The notes beneath the pieces were generated by a model that worked only from the letters and a program-made list of their open reading frames with translations, ran no database searches and had not been told where the DNA came from. Shown here in pieces: positions 25,602-34,043 of a DNA stretch of 64,000 bases. Numbering within the stretch: the stretch's first letter is position 1; every line of letters starts with the position of its first letter. Position numbers and translations under genes: made by a program. Source of the stretch: CAWDZK01 sp963726615 (GTDB lineage: Bacteria > Actinomycetota > Actinomycetes > JACCUZ01); the NCBI GenBank assembly GCA_963726615.1, contig CAVSCX010000010.1:186001-250000 (forward strand), given 5' to 3'.

Positions 25602-25697
25602 CCCGAGTTGATCACGCTTGCGTGATCATTTCGGGTCAACAGTGGCTTGCAAGCCACTGTTGACCCAAGTTGACCACGCTTGCGTGATCAACTCGGG
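25602..25697. terminator. 96-bp nested palindrome between convergent genes
   Basis: A nearly perfect palindrome centred between 25649 and 25650. Outer arms of 16 bp (25602-25617 and 25682-25697) match exactly. The central 34 bp (25633-25666) is a perfect palindrome. The intervening 15-bp segments match at about nine positions. Each shoulder also folds alone: 25609-25628 has arms TGATCACGC/GCGTGATCA around TT, and 25669-25692 is the same hairpin with one mismatch. It lies between convergent genes and could act as a bidirectional terminator, a REP-like element or a cruciform-forming site. Confidence 0.75.
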
Positions 25698-25719
25698 GAG
25701 CCGTGGCTCGTCGCGGAAG

Positions 25720-26490
25720 TCAGCGCAGTGCCGGGACGGCGGCCGGGACGCCGTTGAGGACGAGCGCGTCCACGCCCGCCTCGACGAGGTCACGGGCGAG
25801 AGCCGGCTCGGGGCACCAGGCAAGCACCCGTAGTCCGGCCCGGTGGGCGACCCCGACGCTGACGGCGGCCCCCCGGTGCACCGGGCCGGCTTCGACCCGG
25901 TTCGGGCCGAACGACCCGTGGTGCAGCCCCACCACGTCCAGACCCAGCCCCGCCGCGGCGGCCACCGCGTGCCGCAGCGGGAAGTCGACCCACGCCAGCA
26001 GGCCCAGGGCCACCGTCGGGACTGTCTCCCGCAGCCGCAGCAGGGCCGCCGGGTCGAACGAGGTCACCAGCACCGGGCGGCGCCGGACCTCCGCCTGGAG
26101 CAGCGGGACGAGCAGAGCATCGGTCCGCTGCGCCGGCCGGTCGGTCGCGTCCTCGAGCACTGACTTCAGGTCGAGGTCGACCGGGACGCCCGGCGGCACC
26201 GCGTCGAGCAGCTCATCGAGGCCGACCAGGCCCGCGCCGCTGGCGGCGGCCCGGTCGACCTCGACGAGGAACCGGCCGTCCGGGAGGACGGGGTCGTGAC
26301 TCACGACCAGGGCGCCGTCGGACGTTCTGGTGACGTCGATCTCCAGGCCGTCGACCCCGGCGTCCAGCGCCGCGAGCATCGAGTCGACGGTGTTCTCGCG
26401 ATGCCCCGACACGGTCCCCTTGCCGAGGCCTCGGTGGCCGAACAGTGTCGGTGTCGCGACGAGCAGGCGGTCGACCTCAGTCGTGGTCAT
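25720..26490 (-). CDS. Glycerophosphodiester phosphodiesterase family protein
   Basis: A 256-residue TIM-barrel GDPD protein. The GDPD signature FGHRGLGKGT..HRENTVDSM gives the catalytic His and the metal-binding Glu. GLEIDVTRTSDGALVVSHDPVL supplies Glu-Asp and the second catalytic His. PVDLDLKS and the late VLAWCPEPALARDLVEAGVDALV complete the barrel. It has no signal peptide and so is probably cytoplasmic. It hydrolyses glycerophosphodiesters to glycerol-phosphate and an alcohol. It overlaps the start of the gene order of the CDP-glycerol glycerophosphotransferase by 14 bases, linking glycerophosphate turnover to the polymer locus. Confidence 0.88.
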   Translation of the reverse strand: MTTTEVDRLLVATPTLFGHRGLGKGTVSGHRENTVDSMLAALDAGVDGLEIDVTRTSDGALVVSHDPVLPDGRFLVEVDRAAASGAGLVGLDELLDAVPPGVPVDLDLKSVLEDATDRPAQRTDALLVPLLQAEVRRRPVLVTSFDPAALLRLRETVPTVALGLLAWVDFPLRHAVAAAAGLGLDVVGLHHGSFGPNRVEAGPVHRGAAVSVGVAHRAGLRVLAWCPEPALARDLVEAGVDALVLNGVPAAVPALR

Positions 26491-27778
26491 CGACGTCGCC
26501 GGTGGTCACCCGGCGGTGACCGGCGAGCAGCCGGTCGCGCTCGGCGACAAGCTCCGAGACGGCCTTCTCGAACATCCGGGAGCTGTCACCCGGCCCGAGG
26601 TCACCGAAGTAGTGGGCGCGGGTGCGGGCCCGGTCCTCGCGGCGCTTGTCGTTGGCGAGGGCGTCTGTCACCGTCGCCGCGAAGTCGGCGATCGTGGTCG
26701 AGTCGACGATGTCTGCGCCGCCGGTGAGGGGGCTGTCGCTCGCCAGCAGCTCCCGGTCGTTGCGGCGGTCGGTGAGGAAGATCGGCGCGTCGGCGCGCAG
26801 GTAGAGGAAGTCCAGCGTGACGCTGGAGATGTCGCCCACCAGCGCAGCGCACTGGCCGAACATCGCCAGGATGTTGCCGTCCGTCCTGGCGACGTGGCCC
26901 GCCCCGGGGTCGGCCTCGTTGGCCTTCGCGATCAACGTCGTGATCCGGCGGTGGGCCGACTTCACACCAGGATGCAGCGAACCGGCCACTCTCGGGTGCG
27001 GCTTGTAGACGACGCGCACGTCGGGGACCGAGAGCAGCCCCTGCACGATCTGCACGCCGTAGCGGTCGAGCGAGGTCCAGTTGTTCGACTCGCTCTCGCC
27101 CTCCCAGGTCGGGGCGTACATCACGGTGCGACGGCTCGAGGTCGGCAGCTCGGCGGTGAAGTCGAGGTCCAGCTGTGGCCGCCCCACCGGCACGACCTTG
27201 CTGTCGTCGAAAGCGATCAGCGCCTCGCGGTAGCGCTCGACGGCCACCGGCCCGGCGACGAAGACGCGGTCGTACGCCTTCACCTGGTTGGAGAAGCTGG
27301 ACAGCTTGTCGCTCTCGCCGTGGTTGACGTGCACGTGCAGCATCCGCGGGTTGTTGAGCGACTGGAAGTTGCGCTGCCCGTTGTTGACGTAGATGCCGAC
27401 CTTGAACTCGCCGGCGTCGTAGAGGTTCATGAGGTCGAGGAACGTCGTGACGCATACCGCTGGCAGCGTGGTGCGGTCCTGGACGTCGCGCAGCGTCCGC
27501 AGGTCCCGCAGGATCAGCACGACCTTGTGGGTCGACGTCAGCCGTTCCAGGACGGGCAGCCACTGGTCGAGCTGGTAGACCCGCTCGGGGCTGTCGGCGT
27601 AGTAGACGACGACCTCGGCGTCGACCGGGATGCGGGCGGCCGCCATCTGGGGCACGAACGCGTCGGGCGCGAGCTTCACGGCGAGGGCTGCCTGGGCCCG
27701 CCGGAGCCGCCACCGGACCGCCCGGACCGTCCGTCGCGCCGCGGCACTGGTCACGCTGGCCTCGGGCCTCTCGGGCAC
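26477..27778 (-). CDS. CDP-glycerol:glycerophosphate glycerophosphotransferase (TagB/TagF-like)
   Basis: A 433-residue member of the CDP-glycerol glycerophosphotransferase family, which adds glycerol-phosphate from CDP-glycerol to a lipid-linked primer or chain. Diagnostic segments are HVHVNHGESDKLSSFSNQVKAYDRVFVAGP (about 175-205), TVMYAPTWEGESESNNWTSL (about 250), VYKPHPRV with the conserved His, and the active-site-like ALVGDISSVTLDFLYL (about 345-360). The GTG at 27778 has AGGAGG at ideal spacing, so the longer frame is not used. It runs divergently from the cytidylyltransferase gene, sharing a 130-bp promoter region, and is followed by the GDPD gene. Confidence 0.87.
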   Translation of the reverse strand: MPERPEASVTSAAARRTVRAVRWRLRRAQAALAVKLAPDAFVPQMAAARIPVDAEVVVYYADSPERVYQLDQWLPVLERLTSTHKVVLILRDLRTLRDVQDRTTLPAVCVTTFLDLMNLYDAGEFKVGIYVNNGQRNFQSLNNPRMLHVHVNHGESDKLSSFSNQVKAYDRVFVAGPVAVERYREALIAFDDSKVVPVGRPQLDLDFTAELPTSSRRTVMYAPTWEGESESNNWTSLDRYGVQIVQGLLSVPDVRVVYKPHPRVAGSLHPGVKSAHRRITTLIAKANEADPGAGHVARTDGNILAMFGQCAALVGDISSVTLDFLYLRADAPIFLTDRRNDRELLASDSPLTGGADIVDSTTIADFAATVTDALANDKRREDRARTRAHYFGDLGPGDSSRMFEKAVSELVAERDRLLAGHRRVTTGDVDDHD

Positions 27779-27908
27779 GTCAGGTCCTCCTGGTACGGGC
27801 ACGCATCGGCGGTCTGTCCGGCGGACGCCGTGAGCCCACCGACGGCATCGACCTCGGGGACGATACCGTCCGGGGTTCAGAGCGCCCCACGGAGAGGTCC
27901 CCGAGCTG

Positions 27909-28652
27909 ATGATCGGCATGGTGCTGGCGGCTGGCGCCGGCCGGCGTCTCCGCCCCTACACCGACACGCTGCCCAAGGCGCTCGTCCCGGTGGACGGTGA
28001 GACCACGATCCTCGACATCGCCCTGGCCAACCTGGCGACCGTCGGGCTCACCGACGTCACCGTCGTCGTCGGCTACCGCGCCGAGGCCGTCGAGTCCCGC
28101 CGGGATGCCCTGGAGCAGAGGCACGGTGTCCGCCTCACCCTCGTGCACAACGACAAGGCCGAGGAGTGGAACAACTGCTACTCGCTGTGGCTGGCGCGGG
28201 AGCACTTCGCGCGGGGCGCGCTGCTCGTCAACGGCGACACCGTCCACCCGGTGAGCATCGAACGCACGCTGCTCGCCGCGCGGGAGCAGGAAGCGGCGCC
28301 GGGGATCCTGCTCGCGCTGGACGACAAGAAGCCGCTCGCCGACGAGGAGATGAAGGTCGTCGTCGACGAGTCCGGCCGGATGCGCCGGATCACCAAGCTG
28401 ATGGATCCGACGGAGGCGACCGGGGAGTACATCGGCGCCACGCTGATCGAGGCACGATCGGCCGAGGCCCTGGCGACCGCGCTCGAAGCGACCTGGCGCC
28501 GCGACCCCGACCTGTACTACGAGGACGGCTACCAGCACCTGGTGGACACCGGCGGCGAGGTGGGGGTGGCCCCGATCGGGTCGGTGCGCTGGGTCGAGGT
28601 GGACAACCACGAGGACCTGGCGAAGGCGCGGGAGATCGCGTGCCACTACTAG
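27909..28652 (+). CDS. LicC-like nucleotidyltransferase (candidate CTP:glycerol-phosphate or choline-phosphate cytidylyltransferase)
   Basis: A 247-residue NTP-transferase. The nucleotide-binding loop is MVLAAGAGRRLRPYTDTLPKALVPVDG. The segments NDKAEEWNNCYSLWLAREHF and LLVNGDTVHPV resemble LicC/phosphocholine cytidylyltransferases. A late WVEVDNHEDLAKA places the metal-binding Asp. The next gene encodes sn-glycerol-1-phosphate dehydrogenase and no TagD-type cytidylyltransferase is visible. I therefore infer that this enzyme activates glycerol-1-phosphate (or a related alcohol phosphate) with CTP. Choline-phosphate or a sugar-1-phosphate remain possible. TACCGT at 27864-27869 is a plausible -10 box. 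Confidence 0.82.
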   Translation: MIGMVLAAGAGRRLRPYTDTLPKALVPVDGETTILDIALANLATVGLTDVTVVVGYRAEAVESRRDALEQRHGVRLTLVHNDKAEEWNNCYSLWLAREHFARGALLVNGDTVHPVSIERTLLAAREQEAAPGILLALDDKKPLADEEMKVVVDESGRMRRITKLMDPTEATGEYIGATLIEARSAEALATALEATWRRDPDLYYEDGYQHLVDTGGEVGVAPIGSVRWVEVDNHEDLAKAREIACHY

Positions 28653-29698
28653 CCCGGATGCTGCTCAGCCCGCTGTTCATCGACATCCGTGCGGGCGCGG
28701 TCTCCGGCCTCGGTGACCTGCTCGCCGACCGGCGGATCTCCGCCGAGGGGCACGTCGCGGTCGCTGTCGGCCCCGGGCAGGGGGAGGCCGTGGTGGAGGC
28801 GCTGCAGCCGGCCCTGTCCAACGCAGACGTCTTCACGGTCCGCGGCGGCAGCCTGGAGGCTGCCGGCGACCTCCAGGCCGACCTGCGGGGCAAGGACTAC
28901 GACGCGCTCGTCGGCATCGGGGGCGGCCGCACCCTCGACGTGGCGAAGTACGCCGCCACCCGGCTCGCCCTGCCGATGGTGGCGGTGGCGACGAACCTCG
29001 CCCACGACGGCATCGCCTCGCCCGTCAGCTCGCTCCTGCACGAGGGCGGCAAGGGCTCCTTCGGTGTGGTGCTGCCGATGGCGGTCGTCGTCGACCTCGA
29101 CTACGTGCGCGCCTCGCCGCCCCGGATGGTCCGCTCCGGCGTGGGTGACGTCGTGTCGAACCTCTCGGCGATCGCGGACTGGCGCCTCGCGGGCGACGAG
29201 CGCGACGAGCCGGTGGACGGGCTCGCGGTGACGTTCGCCCGGACCGCAGCGGAGTCCGTGCTGCACCGCACCGACGGCGTCGAGTCGGACAGCTTCCTCA
29301 CGGCGCTCGCCGAGGCGCTGGTGCTGTCCGGGATGGCCATGGCCGCGGCTGGCTCCAGCCGGCCCTGCAGCGGTGGGGACCACGAGATCCTGCACGCGGT
29401 CGACGTGCTCTTCCCCGGGGCCGGCAACCACGGCGAGCTCGCCGGCGTGGGCGCGCTCTACTCGTTCTTCCTCCGCGGGGACGAGGAGTCCGCCGCCCTC
29501 GTCGACGCCTGCCTCGCCCGCCACGAGCTGCCGCGGCTGCCGGCCGACCTTGGCCTGTCCGCCCAGCAGCTGGCGGAGGCGATCGTGCTGGCGCCGTCCA
29601 CCCGGCCGGACCGCTACACGATCCTGGAGCACCTCGACCTCGGCCCGGCGGAAGTGCGGGACACCGTCGACGCGTTCGTGGAGCGTTTCGGCGGCTGA
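28640..29698 (+). CDS. sn-glycerol-1-phosphate dehydrogenase (AraM/EgsA-type)
   Basis: A 352-residue iron/zinc-type polyol dehydrogenase fold. GIGGGRTLDVAKYAATRL (about 95-110) binds NAD(P). VAVATNLAHDGIASPVSSL is diagnostic of glycerol-1-phosphate dehydrogenase. Metal ligands are expected in SGVGDVVSNLSAIADW (Asp), GGDHEILHAVD (His) and GAGNHGELAGVG (His). It reduces dihydroxyacetone phosphate to sn-glycerol-1-phosphate, the stereoisomer used in archaeal lipids and by few bacteria. The GTG at 28640 has GGGAG upstream and overlaps the previous gene by 13 bases; ATG at 28658 is an alternative. It is placed to feed the cytidylyltransferase. Confidence 0.87.
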   Translation: MPLLARMLLSPLFIDIRAGAVSGLGDLLADRRISAEGHVAVAVGPGQGEAVVEALQPALSNADVFTVRGGSLEAAGDLQADLRGKDYDALVGIGGGRTLDVAKYAATRLALPMVAVATNLAHDGIASPVSSLLHEGGKGSFGVVLPMAVVVDLDYVRASPPRMVRSGVGDVVSNLSAIADWRLAGDERDEPVDGLAVTFARTAAESVLHRTDGVESDSFLTALAEALVLSGMAMAAAGSSRPCSGGDHEILHAVDVLFPGAGNHGELAGVGALYSFFLRGDEESAALVDACLARHELPRLPADLGLSAQQLAEAIVLAPSTRPDRYTILEHLDLGPAEVRDTVDAFVERFGG

Positions 29699-29771
29699 CC
29701 GGAGCCCGGTCCCGCGACTGCCGCGGTGGTAGCGTTCCACGTCCGTCAGGCGAGAGACCGGTGGGAGTGTC

Positions 29772-30578
29772 GTGGCTGGTCAGGTGGTGCCGGCGCGGCT
29801 GGGCACCCTCTGGGACAACAGGCGCGTCCTGTCCCTGCTCGTCAGCCGTGACCTCAAGGTCAAGTACGCCGACTCGGTCCTGGGCTACGTGTGGTCGATC
29901 CTCGAGCCGCTGGCCATGGCCGGCGTCTACTGGTTCGTGTTCACCAAGCTGATGGACCGGCAGCTGGGGGAGGCGCCGTACATCGTCTTCCTGCTCTGCG
30001 GGATGCTGCCGTGGCAGTGGACGAACGCCGTCCTGCGGTCGTCGATGAAGTCGCTGACCAAGGACTCCAAGCTGGTGCGCTCGACGAACCTGCCGCGCGA
30101 GATCTGGGTGCTGCGCACGGTGGGCTCGAAGTTCGCCGAGTTCATGTACGCGATGCCGGTGCTGGCCGGGTTCGCGATCTTCTCCCGGGCCGAGCTCTCG
30201 TGGAAGGTCGTCTTCGTCCCGCTAGCGATGGTGCTGCAGGCCCTGCTGCTCACGGGCGCGGGGCTGCTCCTCGCGCCGCTGTCGGTGCTCTTCGGTGACG
30301 TCGAGCGGCTCATGCGCATCGTGATGCGGCTGCTGTTCTACTTCTCGCCGGTCATCTACGGCGTCAACGACGTGACGAGCCGGCTCGGCGGCGTCGGCGA
30401 CCTGTTCCTGCTCAACCCGCTGGCAGGCATCTTCGACCTCTACCGGATCGCCTTCTTCCCGGACCAGTGGGCCGGCTGGACCGCGGTCGGCCTCGCCACC
30501 GCCGTGTCCGTGCTCGTGTTCGTCACCGGCATCTACGTGTTCCGCCGGCTCGAGGGCCGCGTCCTGAAGGAGATCTGA
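29772..30578 (+). CDS. ABC-2 type polysaccharide/teichoic-acid exporter permease (Wzm/TagG-like)
   Basis: A 268-residue permease with six predicted helices. The N-terminal amphipathic DLKVKYADSVLGYVWSILEPLAM is typical of Wzm/TagG. LCGMLPWQWTNAVLRSSMKSL, RSTNLPREIWVLRTVGSKF and FYFSPVIYGVNDV follow, and LNPLAGIFDLYRIAFFPDQW lies before the last helix. It forms the channel for flipping a lipid-linked glycopolymer across the membrane, driven by the ATPase encoded three bases downstream. The GTG start has GGTGGGAG upstream. Confidence 0.9.
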   Translation: MAGQVVPARLGTLWDNRRVLSLLVSRDLKVKYADSVLGYVWSILEPLAMAGVYWFVFTKLMDRQLGEAPYIVFLLCGMLPWQWTNAVLRSSMKSLTKDSKLVRSTNLPREIWVLRTVGSKFAEFMYAMPVLAGFAIFSRAELSWKVVFVPLAMVLQALLLTGAGLLLAPLSVLFGDVERLMRIVMRLLFYFSPVIYGVNDVTSRLGGVGDLFLLNPLAGIFDLYRIAFFPDQWAGWTAVGLATAVSVLVFVTGIYVFRRLEGRVLKEI

Positions 30579-30581
30579 GTC

Positions 30582-31466
30582 GTGGCCCCCGTCATCGAGG
30601 CCAGGAACCTCGGCATCCACTTCGCCCGCAACCGCCGCCGCAACAAGCGGCTGCGCGACATGTTCTCGACCGAGTCCAAGCCGGACACCAGGGTCCGGCC
30701 GCCGAAGAAGGTCGCCGCCGCCAAGGCCTCCACAGGCAGCACAGGCGGCAGGGGTGGCTCGGGCGGCAAGGGCGGCAAGGGCGGCAAGGGCGGCAAGGGC
30801 GGGTCGAAGAAGCGCCGGCACCACGAGTTCTGGGCGCTGCGCAACGTGTCGTTCCAGGTCCACCAGGGCGAGGCTGTCGGCCTCGTCGGTGGCAACGGAC
30901 AGGGCAAGAGCACCCTGCTCAAGCTGATCGCGGGTGTCCTGCTCCCGGACGCCGGACGGCTGAGGGTCAACGGCGGCGTCGCCCCGCTGATCGAGGTGAC
31001 GGGAGGGTTCGAGGGAGACCTCACCGCCCGCGACAACATCTGGCTCACCGCCGGGCTGCACGGGCTGTCCAAGAAGCAGATCGCCGCGAAGTTCGACGAG
31101 ATCGTCGACTTCGCCGAGGTCGGGGACTTCCTGGACACGCCGTTCCGGCACTTCTCCTCCGGCATGAAGGTGCGGCTCGGCTTCTCGGTGATCACCACCC
31201 TGGACGAGCCGATCGTCCTGGTCGACGAGGTCCTCGCCGTCGGCGACCGCGCGTTCCGCGAGAAGTGCTACCTGCGCATGCAGGAGCTGCTCTCCGGCGG
31301 CCGGACACTTTTCCTCGTCTCGCACAACGAGGGCGACCTCAAGCGGTTCTGCAGCCGGGGCCTCTACCTGCAGGCCGGCTCCCTGGTCGCGGACGGCCCG
31401 ATCGAGGAGTCTCTGGCGCTCTACCGGGCCGACATCCAGGCCCGGCGGGCCCAGTACCGGGCGTGA
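30582..31466 (+). CDS. ABC transporter ATP-binding protein of polymer exporter (Wzt/TagH-like)
   Basis: A 294-residue ATPase. Walker A is VGGNGQGKSTLLKLIAG (about 100-116), the signature region is FRHFSSGMKVRLGFSV (about 187), and Walker B is EPIVLVDEVLAVGD (about 207-220), followed by LFLVSHNEGDLKRFC. The order fits the teichoic-acid/O-antigen exporter class. An unusual Gly/Lys-rich linker of about 40 residues (about 45-85) is inserted between the first strand and the core, encoded by four copies of GGCGGCAAG. There is no C-terminal carbohydrate-binding extension. It is coupled to the permease gene and overlaps the next gene by 4 bases. Confidence 0.9.
   Translation: MAPVIEARNLGIHFARNRRRNKRLRDMFSTESKPDTRVRPPKKVAAAKASTGSTGGRGGSGGKGGKGGKGGKGGSKKRRHHEFWALRNVSFQVHQGEAVGLVGGNGQGKSTLLKLIAGVLLPDAGRLRVNGGVAPLIEVTGGFEGDLTARDNIWLTAGLHGLSKKQIAAKFDEIVDFAEVGDFLDTPFRHFSSGMKVRLGFSVITTLDEPIVLVDEVLAVGDRAFREKCYLRMQELLSGGRTLFLVSHNEGDLKRFCSRGLYLQAGSLVADGPIEESLALYRADIQARRAQYRA
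30762..30797. repeat. 9-bp tandem repeat encoding Gly-Gly-Lys
   Basis: Four perfect tandem copies of GGCGGCAAG lie inside the exporter ATPase gene and encode the Gly-Gly-Lys linker. Copy number could change by slippage without altering frame. Confidence 0.9.
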
Positions 31467-33268
31467 ACGGCCCGCCGGTCGTCGTCGGCCCGGCACCGGA
31501 CCTCGCCACGGGCCTGGCCGGGCTGGCGGACGCGCTCCGCGCGGGGACGGGACCGCTGCTGCTCGTCGCCGCCGACCTTCGCGTCCATCCGGAGGCACTC
31601 GCAGACCTGGCGGACGACCCGCGTCCGGGCAGCGCGGTGCTGGCCGGCCGGGACCCCGCGCACCCACCGGACCTGCGGGTGGGCGCCGGGCGGGTGCTGG
31701 CGGTCGCGACGCCCTCGCACCGGGCGGAGTCCTGCGAGGTCGCGTTCACCGGGGCCCTGCGTGTCGGCGAGACGGACCGGGCGACCGCGGCCGCGGTGGC
31801 CGACGAGCTGGCGGCCCTCGCCCGGCGGCGGGGGTGGACGGGCGACCCCTCGGCATACCTCGTGCTCGGGCTGGTCCGGTCCGGTGTCCGTGTCGCGGCA
31901 GTGCTGCTCGACCCGTGGCCGTGGGCGCGCGGCGACGGCCAGGACGCGCGGGACCTGCAGTCGCGGCTCGACGACATGGGCGCGGCGGACGTGAGCGCGG
32001 TCCGGTTCCGTCGCGCCGCCAAGCCTCAGGACGCCTTCGTCGCGACGTTCGTGCACCGGCCGCTGGCCCGACTGCTGACGCCGGTCGCGCTGCGGCTGGA
32101 CCTGACGCCCAACCAGGTCACCGGCCTCTCGGTGCTCCTCGGGCTCGCGGCAGCCGCGGCCTTCGCGCTGGGCAGGTGGTGGTCGCTGGTCATCGGCGCC
32201 GTCCTTCTGCAGCTCTCGCTGGTCGTCGACTGCGTCGACGGTGACGTCGCCCGCTACCGGCGGATGTTCTCCCCAGCCGGGGCGTGGCTGGACGCGTCCA
32301 CCGACAGGCTCAAGGAGTTCGCCTGCTACGGCGGACTGGCGTGGGGCGCCGACGCCGGCCGGGCCGGTTGGCTGCTGGCCGCAGCCATGCTCACCCTGCA
32401 GACCGCGCGGCACTCGCTGGACTACACGTTCACCGCGGTGAAGGAGCTGCGTGAGGCCGCGGTCGTCGTCGCGCCGCTCGGTGACCCGGCCGACCCGGCC
32501 GGCGATGCGCCGGGCGAGGCACGCACGGCGCGCGCCGTGCAGCTGAGCCGGCGGGCGTCGGCGGGTCGGCCGGCAGTCGTCTGGCTGAAGAAGGTGCTGC
32601 ACCTCGGGATCGGCGAGCGCTGGACCGTGCTGTCGGTCTTTGCGCTGGTCGGGCTGCCCGCCGTCGGGCTGGGGGTTCTCCTCGTGCTCGCGGTCGTGTC
32701 CCTGTCCTACGTCGTAGCCGGCCGCACCCTGCGGGCCCGCGCCTGGCCTGCAGACCCGGTGCGGCCGAGAGAGCGCGAGATCGTCGCCGCGCAGGTCGAC
32801 GTGGCGCCGCTGCTGCCCGCGCCCGCGGCGGGTCGGGTCGCCGGCGGTCAGGACGGACGGCAGCGCTTCCTCTGGGTCCGCCCGGCGATCCTGCGGGTCG
32901 TCGAGTACGTCGTGGTGCTCGGACTGACCTCCGCGCTGGCCGGCGAGGCTGCCGGGGCGGCTGTCTTCGCGCTGCTGCTCGTCGTGGCGTCGCACCACTA
33001 CGACAGCCTCTACCGGGTGCTGCACGACCTCCGGCCGCCGGGTCCGCTGGCGCGAGTCCTCGGTCTCGGCGCCGTCGGCCGGGTGCTCCTGGTGGCCGTC
33101 TTCGTGGCGGTCGGCAGTGCCGACGAGGCCCTCGGCGAGGGGGGCGTGTGGGTGCTCGCCGCCGGCCTCGGCATCCTCTTCCTCGGGGTCGAGCCGGCGC
33201 GGCTGCTGCGCGAGGTGCGATCCCGAGCCGACCTCGCCGAGCCGACCGAAGGAGCTGACGGTGCCTGA
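31463..33268 (+). CDS. CDP-alcohol phosphatidyltransferase fused to N-terminal NTP-transferase-like and C-terminal DUF5941-type regions
   Basis: A 601-residue three-part membrane protein. Residues about 1-170 form an alpha/beta domain that looks like a degenerate nucleotidyltransferase (GPLLLVAADLRVHPEALADL). The CDP-alcohol phosphotransferase domain (about 195-400) carries the full motif DCVDGDVAR...G-x3-D-x3-D. The C-terminal region (about 465-590) resembles DUF5941 (FLWVRPAILRVVEYVVVLGL, SHHYDSLYRVLHDLRPPG). It transfers an alcohol phosphate from a CDP-alcohol to an acceptor, probably lipid. It overlaps the exporter ATPase gene by GTGA and the next CDP-alcohol enzyme gene by 8 bases. Confidence 0.82.
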   Translation: MNGPPVVVGPAPDLATGLAGLADALRAGTGPLLLVAADLRVHPEALADLADDPRPGSAVLAGRDPAHPPDLRVGAGRVLAVATPSHRAESCEVAFTGALRVGETDRATAAAVADELAALARRRGWTGDPSAYLVLGLVRSGVRVAAVLLDPWPWARGDGQDARDLQSRLDDMGAADVSAVRFRRAAKPQDAFVATFVHRPLARLLTPVALRLDLTPNQVTGLSVLLGLAAAAAFALGRWWSLVIGAVLLQLSLVVDCVDGDVARYRRMFSPAGAWLDASTDRLKEFACYGGLAWGADAGRAGWLLAAAMLTLQTARHSLDYTFTAVKELREAAVVVAPLGDPADPAGDAPGEARTARAVQLSRRASAGRPAVVWLKKVLHLGIGERWTVLSVFALVGLPAVGLGVLLVLAVVSLSYVVAGRTLRARAWPADPVRPREREIVAAQVDVAPLLPAPAAGRVAGGQDGRQRFLWVRPAILRVVEYVVVLGLTSALAGEAAGAAVFALLLVVASHHYDSLYRVLHDLRPPGPLARVLGLGAVGRVLLVAVFVAVGSADEALGEGGVWVLAAGLGILFLGVEPARLLREVRSRADLAEPTEGADGA

Positions 33269-34043
33269 GCGCCCGAGCATCGCGGAGCTGCGGGCCGTGA
33301 CCCAGCCGGACTCGGTCACGGGCCGGCACAACTCCGAGCACTGGACCGGCGACCTCTACCAGCGCCGCCTGTCGCCGTACGTCACCCGGGTCCTCGTCGG
33401 CACCGCGGTCACCGCCAACGGCGTGACCGTCCTCATGATCCTCACCGGGGCCGCGGCCGGCGCTGCCCTGTTGCTGCCGGGCCTCGTGGGCGCCGTCGTC
33501 GCGGCACTGCTCGGTCAGCTGCAGATGCTCTGGGACTGCTGCGACGGCGAGGTGGCCCGGTGGCGGCAGACGTTCTCGCCCGTCGGCTTCTTCCTGGACA
33601 AGCTCGGCCACACGGTCGCCGAGTCCGCGATCCCGCTCGCGCTGGGCGTCCGGGCCGACGGCGGCCTCGACTCCCTGGGTGGCTGGACCACCCTGGGTGC
33701 CGTGCTCGCAGTCCTGGTGCTCGTGAACAAGTCGCTCAACGACGCCGTGCACATCGCCCGGGCAGCCAACGCCCTGCCACGGCTGCAGGACCGGGCCCAC
33801 GAGACCGCGCCACGTGTGTCGTCGGTGGCTCGGCTCCGGTCGCTCGCGCGGTTCGTGCCGTTCCACCGGGTGTTCCACTCCGTCGAGATGACACTGCTTG
33901 CCCTGGTCGCCGGCCTCGTCGACGCCGGCACGGGCGGCGGCCTGGAGGCGACGCGGCTGCTTGTCGCCGTGCTCGTCCCGGCCGCGCTCGTCACGGTCGC
34001 CGGACACCTGGCCGCCATCCTCACCTCGAGTCGGCTGCGATGA
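33261..34043 (+). CDS. CDP-alcohol phosphatidyltransferase family protein with altered last motif residue
   Basis: A 260-residue membrane protein of the CDP-alcohol phosphotransferase family. The motif reads DCCDGEVAR, eight residues, then G-FFL-D-KLG-H, so the fourth Asp of the canonical D-x2-DG-x2-AR-x8-G-x3-D-x3-D signature is His. That Asp is normally the catalytic base. The enzyme could therefore be altered, or belong to a subfamily in which His serves. About five to six helices follow. It overlaps the preceding gene by 8 bases and the next by 4 (ATGA), so it is tightly coupled to the polymer operon. It may modify a glycerol-phosphate or inositol-type acceptor. Confidence 0.8.
   Translation: MPERPSIAELRAVTQPDSVTGRHNSEHWTGDLYQRRLSPYVTRVLVGTAVTANGVTVLMILTGAAAGAALLLPGLVGAVVAALLGQLQMLWDCCDGEVARWRQTFSPVGFFLDKLGHTVAESAIPLALGVRADGGLDSLGGWTTLGAVLAVLVLVNKSLNDAVHIARAANALPRLQDRAHETAPRVSSVARLRSLARFVPFHRVFHSVEMTLLALVAGLVDAGTGGGLEATRLLVAVLVPAALVTVAGHLAAILTSSRLR

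Noticed and set aside
31463..33268. Extension of the CDP-alcohol enzyme to the upstream in-frame start at 30467
   Set aside because: The upstream part overlaps the exporter ATPase gene in another frame and is Arg/Gly-rich non-coding sequence; GTG at 31463 overlaps the ATPase stop in the usual way.
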